Assembly (NCBI GenBank): GCA_002049455.2
Contig: KV919150.1
Location: 1-64,000, forward strand
Origin: Porphyra umbilicalis
Lineage: Eukaryota > Rhodophyta > Bangiophyceae > Bangiales > Bangiaceae
DNA: 64,000 nucleotides
Direction of reading: 5' to 3'
Part shown: positions 22,060 to 32,713 of the stretch, in pieces
How the letters are laid out: every line of letters begins with the position of its first letter
Position numbering within the stretch: position 1 is the first letter of the stretch
Notes under the pieces: generated by a model
What the model was told of the DNA's origin: nothing
What the model saw: the letters and a program-made list of their open reading frames with translations, nothing else
The model's database searches: none
Program-made: the position numbers and the translations under genes

Positions 22060-22443
22060 TAGCGTTGCTCAGAACGCCCAGGGCGTCGTCAAGGGCGCGT
22101 CGTTAAGGGCGTCACCAGGGCGTCATTCGGGCGTCGTGCGCCCCTAACTCCCAAACTCAAAAGAGCGTCAGCAAGGCGTCGCTAAGTAAAATATTACAGG
22201 GGGTCTACATGTTTCTGCAGGTGGCGGCTGTGCACCTTGGTTGGGGACAGGCACCCAGTCTTGACACAGAAAATGACGTATGAGTGCACTGTATGGGTGC
22301 CACCTGAACCACCTTGTGAATACTTAGGGTGCTACTTGAGGCGTCGTAAGGGCGTTTTGGCTGCCTAATGGGGCATCAGTAAGGCGTCTCATCCGTCGCG
22401 CGCCCCGGGCGCCCCCCAAATATGGGCGTCGTGTACAACCCTA
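22060..22443. mobile_element. hAT-like non-autonomous element (384 bp)
   Basis: The left end reads TAGCGTTGCTCAGAACGCCC and the reverse complement of the right end TAGGGTTGTACACGACGCCC, about 80% identical over 21 bases. The interior is packed with subterminal GGGCGTC/AAGGCGTC motifs in both directions, as in many hAT elements. Flanking octamers (AATTCAAC, TTTCAAAC) are similar but not identical, so the target duplication is degenerate. No coding capacity. It resembles the clearer element at 41066-41827. Confidence 0.65.
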
Positions 22444-23820
22444 TTTCAAACAATTGCTGCCCAAGCACGCCTGAATAGGCGCTAAGCGTAGCTCAGTGAC
22501 CAGGAATTACTATAATTGGAACTTGCGCTCTTCCACAGGGACCCTCCACAAATGAATTGGGTGAGGTATATCATGGATGTTGTGCACGCACGCAGCGAGC
22601 ATCCACGTACGTGCCGTGACTCGAGAGCCTGTCAACGATCAGCGTCACAGTGTATGGGTTTGATTGGTGAACGCCCCCGTTCCTGTGGTGGGAGGAGCCG
22701 GCCCCAGAGGCCCCAGTGATGCAATCCCAGCAAGGCACAATTCAGCTGAAGCCCAGAAGTGTGAGCGGACTGGCAACGCCTATTTCGGCACCCATTCGAA
22801 AGTGCGGAAGGATGACCTCCCGGGGCAGCCAGCGAGCGCATGAGCCGATTGATGCGGACGCTGCCCGGCCACTTGAAGGTCGGCTGGTTTTTGAAAAGGT
22901 CACACCGTTTTTCTCTGAGCAGCCGGGCGGGCAACCGTCCACGACGCGTCAGGCCAGCCCCTCGCGCAGGCACGATCCACCTCTCAGGCTCTGCACGAGC
23001 CTCGCTCTGCAAGTCACCGGCTGCTCGCGACCCTCGCGTTCCTCCGCACATCGGTCGCTGACGCAGATGGGGGAGATTGGGCCCGATGAGCAAATCTAGG
23101 CCGCGTCTGGGCCAAAGTCGAGAGAGCCACCGAGACACGCAGCCGGAGCCAGACACCCCATCCCTGCCAGGGCCCCTGCCAAGGGCCTTTGGTAGACCCT
23201 CCGACGGGTCTGCGCGGCGCCCCTGTTGCCGCGTGCTCTCGACAGCCCCTCCCGGCCGAGGCGACTGGCTCGCCCCGCGCGCCCACCCCCCTCCCGCCCC
23301 GTGTCGGACGGAAACGCGGCGGCGCACCCCCCCGCTGCCGTAGCCCGCCGCCTGCGCGAGTGCGGCTCGTACGCAACGCGCGCTCGCGCTCGTCCCCAAA
23401 GCGCGTCGCGGCGGATTTGCAGCGGCGTCGGAGGCGGGCGCGCCTGCCGCATCGACGCCACTCCCTTCCCCCCGTCCCTCCCCCCCCTCCACCGCCCCTC
23501 CCTCGCCTCTCTGGTCAACGGTGCGCCACACCGTCCGCGCCGCCCACCACGCGCCGTCACGTGCGCGTGCCGCCGGCGCTCTTTGGGGCTCCCGCCGGGC
23601 GTGCGGGCGTGCGCCGGCACCCGCAACGCCTGCAGCTGCCGCCGAGGCACCGCGCACGCCACGCCCGCGGACGGTCGGGCGCCTGTGTGCGGTTCCGTTC
23701 CGTGGGGCAGCTGGTGACGTGGCCCTGGCACCTCCCCCACCCTCTCCCCCTCGTCCGCCCGCCCTCCTGTTGTTTGTGTTTGCCGCCCCGCCACGCCCTG
23801 CGCTGGCCACGTCCCCCGCC
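22444..23820. other. Upstream region of the RING gene
   Basis: Moderate-GC DNA to about 23100, then GC-rich. A long minus-strand frame (22632-24575) covers this and the RING gene, but it has no domain and is antisense to a recognisable gene. I see nothing firm here beyond a probable promoter/leader. Confidence 0.4.
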
Positions 23821-24681
23821 ATGGATACGGTTCTGGTGGCCACCTCGGCCAACCCCCGGGTGCTCCCAAGCGGGGGCACCACGCTTTCCCTCCCCCCTCC
23901 GTCTGGAGGGGGTGGCGCCACCACCCCCTCGACGCCGTCGTCGCCCTTGCCGTCGGCGCTTGCTACCACCGGTGGGGCGGCTCCCCCTGGGGACCCCTTT
24001 TGCGGCGCCATTACCGTTCTCTCCCTCATGGCCACCGTTCTCCGTGACGGCCTCCGCTCCGTCCCCCGCGCGGCGGCCATGCTCGACCTGCTCTCAGCTG
24101 CCGTCGGCCGTAGGGGAGCCACCGATGGCCGCATCCGGCGGTTGCCGCTGCGGGTGTTGACGCTCGTCGATTTGGCAACGGCGGCGGCGGACAACCGGTT
24201 GGTGCGCGTCGGCGGCGGCACGTTGACGGCGGGGGGTGCCCACTGCTGCACGCTGCGCGCGTCGGGCAGTGTCGCTGGGGACCGGCCGGGCGGGGCGTCG
24301 AGCAGCGCCGGCGGTGGTGCAAGAGGAAGCGCCGGCGGTGCCGACGACTGGACGGGGGGCGATGCGGGCGGCACCTTGTGCGTCATTATCGGGCGGGCGT
24401 CGGCAGCAACGACGTGTGGGGACGGCGGTGCCGGCTGTGGGGGCTCCTCGTGTTGGACGGCGGGTCCACCGCTGGCCGACGGACCCGCCGCGCCTGGGGA
24501 GCAGCTGCTCGTGGAGGTGGTGCCGTACGACCAGGACGCGTGCGCCATTTGCCTCGGCGAGTACACCCACTGCATGGCTGTCGTGCAGTTGCCTTGCGGG
24601 CATATCTTTCACCGGCCGTGCATCTCTGCGTGGCTGCTGCGGCAAAACGTTTGCCCGTGCTGCAAGCGGGAGGCGTGCTGA
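23821..24681 (+). CDS. RING-H2 zinc-finger protein (probable E3 ubiquitin ligase)
   Basis: The 286-residue product ends in a RING-H2 domain from about residue 241: CAICLGEY, then QLPCGHIFHRPCISAWLLRQ and VCPCCKREAC, with the zinc ligands C-x2-C ... C-x-H-x2-H-x2-C ... C-x2-C all present. RING-H2 domains recruit a ubiquitin-charged E2 enzyme and transfer ubiquitin to a substrate. The part before it is Gly/Ala/Ser/Pro-rich with one more ordered region (VLSLMATVLRDGLRSVPRA). There is no membrane segment. I chose the ATG at 23821 because it is the first plausible ATG at the edge of the GC-rich leader; the frame is open further upstream. It ends TGA. The substrate is unknown. Confidence 0.85.
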   Translation: MDTVLVATSANPRVLPSGGTTLSLPPPSGGGGATTPSTPSSPLPSALATTGGAAPPGDPFCGAITVLSLMATVLRDGLRSVPRAAAMLDLLSAAVGRRGATDGRIRRLPLRVLTLVDLATAAADNRLVRVGGGTLTAGGAHCCTLRASGSVAGDRPGGASSSAGGGARGSAGGADDWTGGDAGGTLCVIIGRASAATTCGDGGAGCGGSSCWTAGPPLADGPAAPGEQLLVEVVPYDQDACAICLGEYTHCMAVVQLPCGHIFHRPCISAWLLRQNVCPCCKREAC

Positions 24682-26180
24682 TGGGACGGTACGCAAAGCC
24701 GGATGCAGCAGCGACAGGCGTTTGACTCTCCTGTCTTTCTTTTGTTGCGGGCTGATGTCGGGGATGGGGGGGGAGGGGGGGGTGGCGGCAATTGGGAATA
24801 GCATGATTTCCCAAGGGGGAGTGGGGAAGTTGTGGCTGTTGGGGGTAATGTGCCCATGGCCGACAGCACCGCGTCCCTCCTTGCTATACAGGTGGTGGGG
24901 TGGACTTGCTCAACCTGCTACTCCCGGAGCCCCGAGCTACGCCAAGCCGACCATTGGCCACGGCCGGCCATGGGTGGCTGTGAGCCAAGGCGCCTTTGTG
25001 TCGGTTTGCTCGCGTCGGCGTTCTCTGCCTGGGCTGGTCCCGGCATGAGCACGCGGCGCAGCGTAACCGGATGTGGCGGCCGTCCGTGTCCCACGCGGCA
25101 CGCGCGGCTACCCCTATACCAGAACACCCAGCCGACGTGCCCCGGGTTCCTGCTTCGACGCTGTCGGCTGGCACGTCACGGCGCTGGTCGCTTCTTTTTT
25201 GTGCGAGTGTCGCGTGTTATGTGTTGAGATCATTTTGGTAGCGCCTCGTGTTTGTACAGCGTCGTTTTATCCCTTCTGTTCACCACACCGGTGTGCGCCG
25301 CCCACTTTGGGGGGCATTGGCCACCGCCGTCGAGGCCATTGCAAGAGCTTCCCAATGGCCCCCCGCCGCCCGTCTGCCGGTCTTCTCCGCCGAGGAATCT
25401 GGCGGTAGGGCTGCTGGACGAGATCTGTCGGCCCAGCCACGCCGCCGCGCGACGGCGCTCCCACCCCCCGCGTGCACAGCAGGGGCCGCTGCCCGCCGCC
25501 AGGGGGGCCACACGCAAGCGGCGGCAACTCCCTCGTGACACGTGCGCGCCCCCGGTGGCGCTCCCAGTGGGAGGTGAGCGCCTCCCACCGCGGGGGGTGG
25601 AGGGAGGCGGCATGACACCGGGCGGGCGGCCACGATCTCCCAGCGGCCACCCGTCGCCCCCCTTGCTGCGCCGACCGTACGGCACGCCCCTCTCGATACC
25701 CTCCCGACAACATGATGTGTCACGCTGCTGCTGCGTTTTGTGCCAAGGGCATGGAAAGGCAGCCACTGCTGACCGCAGCAGCCGCCCGGGTGCCGGTCGA
25801 CCGGCGTGCCAACGCCGCCGTCCGCGGCGGCAACGCAGGCTGCTCGCAAACCACTGGTGTGCCGTGGCACGCCAGCTGGCGGTGCCGCGGCGAGAAACCC
25901 AGCACATCCGACCGCGGTTCCACCGGAAAGACAACGAGGGTGCACGAAGACCAGAGAATATTCCTCATCGAGCCACGAGAAAATAGTTCAATCAGAGGGC
26001 TCTCGGGACACTCGGGTGACAATTCATGTATTTACCTAAAGGCTGCTGGTTTGGAATGGAGCCGCTCTTCTGGGAAGACGAACGATGACGTGTGTGCGAT
26101 ACGGAAACGGCTCGCTTGGCATTGGGCGGCTGGCCGAGAAGTGATTGGCCGCAGGGGACGAGCACGGTTTGACCTGCGCT
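24682..26180. other. No gene seen
   Basis: GC-rich 3' flank of the RING gene with several overlapping frames (25230-26000 on both strands) that show no domain and similar openness on each strand. Treated as intergenic. Confidence 0.4.
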
Positions 26181-26366
26181 GTTGCCCGACACCAGAGGTC
26201 TGGCGTCTCTTGTATGGCCCTCGCCACCACCCCTGGCCGGGCGTTGCCCGACACCCGAGGTCTTGCGTCCCATGTATGGCCCTCGCCACCACCCCTGGCC
26301 GGGCGTTGCCCGACACCCGAGGTCTGGCGTCCCATGTATGGCCCTCGCCACCCCCCCTGGCGGGGC
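26181..26366. repeat. Three tandem copies of a 62-bp unit
   Basis: Units start at 26181, 26243 and 26305 with GTTGCCCGACACC and contain TGTATGGCCCTCGCCACC. The second and third are almost identical. A fourth begins (GTTGCCCTACA) and diverges at once. There are no spacers, so it is a minisatellite and not a CRISPR array. It lies 260 bases before the PAN-like gene. Confidence 0.9.
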
Positions 26367-26626
26367 GTTGCCCTACATTGTTGCTGTGGTCCAGGGCAGC
26401 ACCACAAACGCAGCGGAAAGACTGCCGTGGCCCAGCCAGACGCGACGCCCCGTGAGCTTAAAGAAGTGGGGCGGGTGTCCGTCCGACGCGCCCATACACA
26501 CCAGTCACCCACAAGTTCCACGAACTGTCGCCATCACCGCCGCCCACCGCCACCCGCCTACCGCTCAAGAGCGAGCGCACGATCTCCTGCTGCTGCTCCT
26601 CTCTCCTTCTTCCTTTCTGCGCCGTC

Positions 26627-27019
26627 ATGGCGACGCCGGCCATTGCACTTGTCTGGGCCGTCCGTCTTGCGGCAGCTGCTATAATTGCGGCCGTGGCTGT
26701 CTTTGCGTCTCCTACCTCGGCAGGCGGGGCACTACCGTTTGGACCTACCCCCGTCGAGCGCAGCACAGTGTTCTGGTACGTACGCGATGGCTTCGAGCTC
26801 GGCTTGGGGTGCGAAATGCGGCAACCGCAGAATCGCCTCATGAGCCGGAGTCAGCCCAGCCCGAAGCATTGTGGGCTCTGGTGCCTCCGGGTGGGGGAGT
26901 GCACCCACTTCACCTACAGTAAGGGCACCTGCGTGCTGAAGGACGGGCTGATCAGCCGTCGTCAAGCGCGCTACACCAGGAACTCCATGTGCGGCCTCAA
27001 GCTTTCGCGCCGCAAGTAG
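26627..27019 (+). CDS. Small secreted PAN/apple-like cysteine-rich protein
   Basis: The 130-residue product has an N-terminal signal peptide (AIALVWAVRLAAAAIIAAVA, cleavage probably near Ala-Ser-Pro-Thr-Ser-Ala). A short domain with six cysteines follows. The order is GCEM, KHCGLWC, GECTHFTY, GTCVLKDG and SMCG. The spacing C-x3-C...C-x-FTY...G-x-C-x-LK matches PAN/apple domains, which bind protein or carbohydrate partners outside the cell. The ATG at 26627 is well placed for the signal peptide. It ends TAG, unlike the TGA of most genes here. The same frame remains open to 27557 without recognisable sequence. The target is unknown; a cell-wall or adhesion role is only a guess. Confidence 0.65.
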   Translation: MATPAIALVWAVRLAAAAIIAAVAVFASPTSAGGALPFGPTPVERSTVFWYVRDGFELGLGCEMRQPQNRLMSRSQPSPKHCGLWCLRVGECTHFTYSKGTCVLKDGLISRRQARYTRNSMCGLKLSRRK

Positions 27020-27422
27020 ACAGATCCCCACTATCCGTCGAGAGGGGCCGATGATAGCCACCTCCTCGACGAAGAGGCCTGCGTTTTGCGCCGGGGGCCA
27101 TGCGGATCACCTGCAGGCGGCAGATGGAGGGCCTCCCCGTGGGACGAGCGCCGAAGACCGCCTGATCGCCTCATGGAAGGGGTGTCCAAAGAGACAATGG
27201 CGTATGTAGGGGGTGGGGCTGACCCTCCGACGGCAAGGCCGGCGGGGATGAGGAACCGCCTCGCGGATGTGGCGACCTGTAGAGCCACCTACCGTCCTCG
27301 CAAAAACGATCGTGCCGTGTGTGCAAAGAGTTCTTCCGTGCTCGGAGGGCACGGAAGCTCGGAACAGCTTTGTGCTCCACTGTGCAGTGCTAGGCTCGTG
27401 TTCCTCAACGACAGGTTGAACG

Positions 27423-27558
27423 TACAGCCGTTCTCCCAAAAATCCCGCACTCGAACTGTTGCAAAAGAGTTCCAAATCGGCCTCTGCGGGGTCGTAGAGG
27501 CCGATTCGGCAGTCTGTTCCAACGGTTGGAAGGCGGGATTTTTGGGAGAACGGCTGTA
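27423..27558. mobile_element. MITE family B, copy 1 (136-bp foldback, TA-flanked)
   Basis: An almost complete palindrome: the left arm starts TACAGCCGTTCTCCCAAAAA and the right arm is its inverse, with arms of about 65 bp meeting at GCCTCTGCGGGGTCGTAGAG. TA stands at both borders. Two further copies of exactly the same length lie at 58073-58208 and 58442-58577. No coding capacity. A transcript would fold into a long hairpin. Confidence 0.9.
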
Positions 27559-28775
27559 GAAGAGCGCAAAAGCGGCTAACAGCCTCGGAGCGTGGACAAC
27601 ACTGACAAAAAAAAAGCCCAATGACACACGCACACACGCTGACTGATCAAGAAGGCGCGAAATGCAACAGACCGCCACGGAGAGTGCCGACCCCCGCACC
27701 TCGGGCACGGGGCGCGCACCTGAGAAACCCCCAAGATCGGTCAAACAAGTGACAACACAAACCGGCGGCGCGACGGGCGGCGGCGGCGGCCGCCACCGCC
27801 TCAACCGCCGCGTGTCGCCGCCGCCGCCGCCGCCCACCGTGCCGGCGCCACGCATCGCCGCCGCGCGGTGAGGCGGGCGCGTCGCCGGCGGCAGCGGCGC
27901 TACCGCCACCACGACGGCGGCGGCAGTGCCAGCCACACTGCCGCCGTTTGCCGCCACACACTCACGCACCGCCGCCGCAGGAGGTGGGCGCAGCGGCGCC
28001 GACGCTGCCGCCCGCCCACGTCCCGCCCGCGGTGATGTAGACGCCCCGTGGCACAGGCGCGGCGGTGCCGCCACGCCGCCCACCACGCCCGACGGGATGC
28101 GGTGCGGGCGCGCCCGCCACCGCGATCGGGGACCGCCACCGTCGCGGCCGCCTCCGCGGCGGCGGCGGCGGCGGCGGTGGCGGAACACGGCGACCTTGCG
28201 GGGCGGCTGACGGCGCCGCCGACGCGACCTCTGACGCGGCAGCGTGCCGCCTATGGGGCCGCGGCGCGCGGCACGCGCGCCGCCGCGGACGCGCCCGCCG
28301 ACGCGCCGACCGACGCGGGCGCGTCGGCGCAGACGCCGCCCCTGACGGGCGGCGGCAGACGCCGACCGCTGCCGCGGCTGTGCCGCCGCACCCCCCCCCC
28401 CCCCCCCCCCGCCCTCACCTTGCGGCCATCCCCCTGCCGCGCACCGCACCCCCGTCGTGGCGGGCAGACGGGCGGTCGAGGGGGTAGCCGCGCCGGCGCG
28501 GCCGCCGGTCGCAGCCGAGGCCCCACCGCACCGCGGCGGCGGCCGCCGGTCGACCGGGGGCCGACCGACGGCGGCCCCGCATCCTCGACACCCCCCCGTG
28601 CGGCCGCGCCGTCGGCGGCAACGGCGGGCGGTGGCGGTGGCGGCGGCGGCGGCGGCGGGGCCGACCACCCCCCCCACCCCCCCCCGTGCCGCCGGCGCGG
28701 CGAGACGCCAACGGCGCCCCGGTGGGGTCTCCACCAAGTCGGGGCAGCCCGGCGCCGCGGGCCGGGCCGGCACCC
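27559..28775. other. GC-rich patch, unassigned
   Basis: About 1 kb (27760-28770) of GCC/GGC-rich DNA with both strands open and C- and G-runs near 28390 and 28670. One minus frame ends in more ordinary sequence (CVVTCLTDLGGFSGARPVPE) but no domain is recognised. It resembles the other GC patches at 5.3, 29.2, 31.2 and 55.6 kb. Confidence 0.35.
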
Positions 28776-28815
28776 CACAGCTGTGGGACCTACAGCTGTA
28801 GGTCCCACAGCTGTG
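28776..28815. repeat. Perfect 40-bp palindrome
   Basis: CACAGCTGTGGGACCTACAG is followed immediately by its exact reverse complement. It contains three CAGCTG sites. It has no spacer, so it would extrude as a perfect cruciform. It lies at the edge of a GC-rich patch. Confidence 0.95.
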
Positions 28816-29419
28816 CCCTGCAGGGCGCCGGGAGAGCGTCGGGAGTTGGTACAGTCTTTCTCCACGGCTGGGCACCCTTTGTAGCGATCGTATTCTGCCT
28901 ACGTGGCACCCGATTGGCGTACGTGGCGGACGATGGCAGTCCGGAATCGGCCTTGATCGCGCCATAGAGGCCGGTCGATCTACATTCGTTACTAGGCACC
29001 GTGCCCAAGAAAGGATGTCACGGCAATGGAGAAATACTGTATTGCTGATTCCCCAATTCTGTCCTCATCGATCAGGAACGGTTCCTGAACGTACGGTTCT
29101 TGTAGAACTGGTCAGCCATTAGTCAAAAAGACTTGCAAACAGCTGCCGTTCTTCGTCGGTGGCGCGGTGGTGGCGGCGACGGCGATCGGAGTCGTCGTCA
29201 CCACCGTTGCGGCGGTGGCAGAGGGCGCCACGCGCGGCGTGGCGCGGGCGGCGGCGGGGGGGGGGTGGGGGGGGCGGGCACCCCTTTGCGTCTGTGCGGA
29301 CCGGCCTCTACTGGGTGCCGTCGCGGGATGGGGGGGGGGGCACCCGGCCGCGTGGCGCCCGCACCAGCCCCCGTGTCGGCCGCGCCCCCCGGCGGCGACT
29401 TCGGACACGACGCCTGACT

Positions 29420-29450
<31 letters not shown>

Positions 29451-29813
29451 CGATGCGGAGGCAGTGCACCCCACCGACGCGCCGACCGAGACGCGCGCGG
29501 GGCCCCCCGGCGGCGGCGACGGGCCGCCGCGGACGCCGGCCGTGGCCCCGTTGGCGACGCCGGCCGCGCACACAACGGCCCCGTCCCCGTGGGCGACGCT
29601 CGCCGCCACGTGGACGGCGAGCGCGTCGCGTGCGGCAGGGACGGGGGCGGCGGGGGCGACGGGGGGTCCGGACGTGGCGGCCACGGTGCGGGTGGTGGTG
29701 CCGACGGTGGGGGCGGCGCCGACCGGTGCGGCGGCGACGACGCGGACGGCCAACCCGGCGGGGGCGGGGGCGCCGACGGCAGTGGACGAGCCGAGTCGGA
29801 GGCGGGGACGGCA
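28816..29813. other. MITE end and GC-rich patch
   Basis: 28816-29110 is ordinary DNA and includes a lone family-C MITE end at 29040-29064 (TATTGCTGATTCCCCAATTC). From 29150 the DNA is GC-rich with both strands open and no domain. Confidence 0.4.
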
Positions 29814-30107
29814 GTGGACGAGCCGACGGAGACGGCCGAGCCGGAAGCACCGGTTGAGTCGATGGCGGCGGCTGAGCTGGAAGCACCGGTTGAGTCGATT
29901 GCAGCAGCCGAGCCGACAGCGGCGGCCGAGCCGGTAGCCCCCGTTGAGCCGATAGCGGTCGTGCACGAGCCGACGGAGACGGCCGAGCCGGAAGCACCGG
30001 TAGAGTCGATGGCGGCGGCCGATCCGACAGCGGCGGCCGAGCCGGTAGCCCCCGTTGAGACGACGGCGGTGGCCCCGCCCATGGTGATGCCGTCGCCCAC
30101 ATAGACG
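29814..30107. repeat. Two copies of a 147-bp unit, open on both strands
   Basis: The unit beginning GTGGACGAGCCGACGGAGAC at 29814 recurs at 29961, with shorter internal repeats of GAAGCACCGGT. On the plus strand it reads EPTETAEPEAPVES and AAAEPVAPVE blocks, ending in TAG near 30104. On the minus strand it reads VGSAAAIDSTGASGSAVSVG-like blocks. Either could be a repetitive protein segment. I cannot decide, and no flanking domain is recognised. Confidence 0.6.
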
Positions 30108-31238
30108 CCGTCGCCAGCGAAGGCGCGGTCTCCACGAGCAGCGGCCGATGACCGCGGCGGCGGCGTCGCTACGCCCACCGACACGCGGGGTGCCGGCAGC
30201 ACCTTTGTGCTCGTGGCGGGCGCCGCCGCCCCCCCCCCCTCCATGTGCCCAATGCGGGACGGTAGAGGGGTGCTAGTAAGACTCCGGCGTTTTATTAATC
30301 TGCTCCGAGTCGGGTTTCCATCGCCATTTCACATCGGCCTTCGGAACGTTGGTACAGGCCCTCGAAAACACGTCCTGCGGGTGCCCCCACTCGCAACCTT
30401 GGGCTCTGTGGCTTTTACTGTTACAGAATCGTCTCGATCAGCCCGTTTCCCAGCTGGGGGGGTTGTTGTCCCTGCCAACGGGTTTGAGGAAACCTGGTGC
30501 GCTGGAACCGTTGCAAATTCTAGAAAAGCACCATACATAGCGCCTCTCATGGGCTTTCCAGCTGTATGCTCAAGTATACCTTTTTCCGTGGCCCTGGGTC
30601 ATGGGAGCCAATTCCCTGGACTTTAGTACAGGGTACTATACACACCCGCACGTTGAAAAATAAGTTGCCTTTTCCAGTGCACGTTGCGGGAGTACTTGAC
30701 CAAAACCGTCCCGGGCGGGCCTTTTTGCGTCCTACGTTGTCCGGCGACGTCCCCAGTTTGTCTCTTGACTATGGAAAGAAGCGCACAGGTCCGCCCGACC
30801 ATCATACGAGTTTGCTCGAGGTGGCGTCGTCTTCATCGTCCGTACGGTCCGCGGGAGTAGATCGTGGTTAAAAAGGTACGTGAGGGCAGGTGCCGTGTTT
30901 GCGGGGTCGTGAGGGCGGGTTGACGGTGGCGGATGTGGGCACGCTCGCGTAAGTTTTTGGGACTTGCCGAAAAGGTGGCTTCAGAGGCCTGAGAGAGCGC
31001 TTTCCTTTCAAACGTTCGAATGGGGGGGTTGAGTGGTCGCGCATCGCGTGGCTGCTCGAGCAGTTGCGGCCGTTCCCGTTGCCCGTGGTCGACTGGATCG
31101 GGGAGGTGGCGGCCCCCGACGGAGCATGGGCGTTGCAGGGTGTAGGGGCTGGAGACAGAGCTGCGTGTCTTTTGTGGGTACGTTGATGATGGGTAGCCGG
31201 TCGGGGTGGGAGGGTGCTCGGTGGTGGGGGGTGGGGGC
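30108..31238. other. No gene seen
   Basis: Ordinary-composition DNA with two plus frames (30207-30626 and 30566-30871) of 100-139 codons and no recognisable domain. Probably decayed repeat or intergenic sequence. Confidence 0.35.
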
Positions 31239-31700
31239 GGTGTGGGACGGGAGGCGGCGGGGATGGCGACGTGTTGGGCGCTGCGCCGGTGACGCCGCCA
31301 CACCCTCTGAGCGAGACGGCGACGGCGGGCGGCGGGGGCCAGGCACCGGCGGCGGTGTGGGGGCGCTGTGGTTGTCGTCGACGTGGACCGCATGTCATCG
31401 GTCGTGAAACGCGGAGAGGGGGGAGTGAGGGCGAGTGTGGCCGGGGGCGGCGACGACGGAGACGTGTCGGCCGCCGCGGCGGCGACGCCATACCCGCCGA
31501 ACGAGGCGGCGGCGGCCGGGGCGGCGGGTCAAGTGGAGACTACCAGCTCCGCACGTCATCCGCCATGCACGGCGGCGCTGGAGGTGGGGGGGGGAGTGCG
31601 GCCGGAGGCGGCGGCGGCGGCGACGTGTCGGCTGCCGCGCTGGTGACGCCGTCACCCGCCGAGCGAGGCGGCGGCGGCCGAGGCGGCGAGACGACTGGCT
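31239..31700. repeat. Three diverged GC-rich tandem units (about 165-195 bp)
   Basis: The motif GGCGACG/GGAGACG followed by GTGTYGGSCGCYGCG recurs at about 31260, 31465 and 31615, each time followed by GACGCCR and a GAGCGAG/GAACGAG block. In the plus frame it reads GDGDVLGAAPVTP, DDGDVSAAAAATP and GGGDVSAAALVTP. The units sit inside a 1.5-kb open region (31214-32713) that has no recognisable domain. Confidence 0.6.
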
Positions 31701-31923
31701 TGTGGTGGGCCATGCCGCCCGTCCATTCTTTTCGCGGCCGCCCAGCCGCGCGCCGTGTCCTACGCGCGGTACACCCGCGTGCGGTGGGTGGGGGCGGCGG
31801 CCACCGCCGCTGCAGGCGTTGCCGCCACACCTGCCGCCGACGCGGCGGTGGGCGGTGGACGACCACGCGTGGGACGCGCGCCCGCATGCAGCGGCGACCG
31901 GCGGCCGCGGCGGTGGCAGCGGT

Positions 31924-31973
<50 letters not shown>

Positions 31974-32713
31974 TTGTGGCCCCCGCGGTGGCGGCGCGTG
32001 GGCGTCGTCCGTCTGCCGCCACGCGCAGCTGCCGCAGTCGGATGCGCGACCGCCGCTGCCGTAGGGGCTACTCGGCCACCCCCGCGGCGGCAGCGGTGTC
32101 GCTGCCGCCGCCGCCCGTCGCGTGGCGGCCGTCGGAGCGGTCACGAAGGACCGCCGCGGCGGCGCCCAGCCGGCGGGCGTCCCCTCCACCGCCCGCGGTG
32201 GGGCACCTCCGGATCATGCACGACAGCGGGGGCGCTGGCTTCGGCCTCCCCCCTCAATGGCGTGGGGTCCCGCCGGGATTGGGGCACGTCCGACCCTGCC
32301 CCCCGCTGCTGTTGGTCCTCGCCCCCACCGGCGGGTGCCGCCCGTCGACGCTGCGCGTTTGCGCGCGTGGGGGTGGCCTGTGGCGGCCGCCCCGATGGTC
32401 GTCGGTGCCGCAGCGTCGGCCCCCCCCCCGCCCCTCGTGGCAGCAGCGGCGGGTACGCGGCGGCCGGCCCGTCAGCCGATGGGGCAGAGGCCCCGGTCGG
32501 GCGCACCCCGAGCCGCCCCCCGCACCGAGGCGCGCAGCGTGTGAGCGTCGGCGCCGCGGTAGCGGCGCGTCGCCGCCGCCGCGCACGCGCGGACGCGCCG
32601 CCGACGGCGGCTCAGTCGGGGCGCGGCGGCGCGGCGGGCGCCGGCGCCGAGAGCCACGTCGCTACGGGGGATGCGAGGCTTACTGCTTGCATCACGTGAG
32701 TGGGAATGAGTGA
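31701..32713. other. GC-rich patch, unassigned
   Basis: GCC/GGC microsatellite-like stretches (for example 31910-31990) with frames open on both strands. No domain recognised. The right edge returns to ordinary composition near 32690. Confidence 0.35.

Noticed and set aside
22632-24575. 647-codon minus-strand frame
   Set aside because: Antisense to the RING-H2 gene and without any domain.
26181-26366. CRISPR-like array
   Set aside because: Units are directly adjacent with no spacers and the genome is eukaryotic; it is a minisatellite.
27020-27559. C-terminal extension of the PAN-like protein past its TAG
   Set aside because: The frame is open but the sequence has no PAN or other domain and runs into a MITE.
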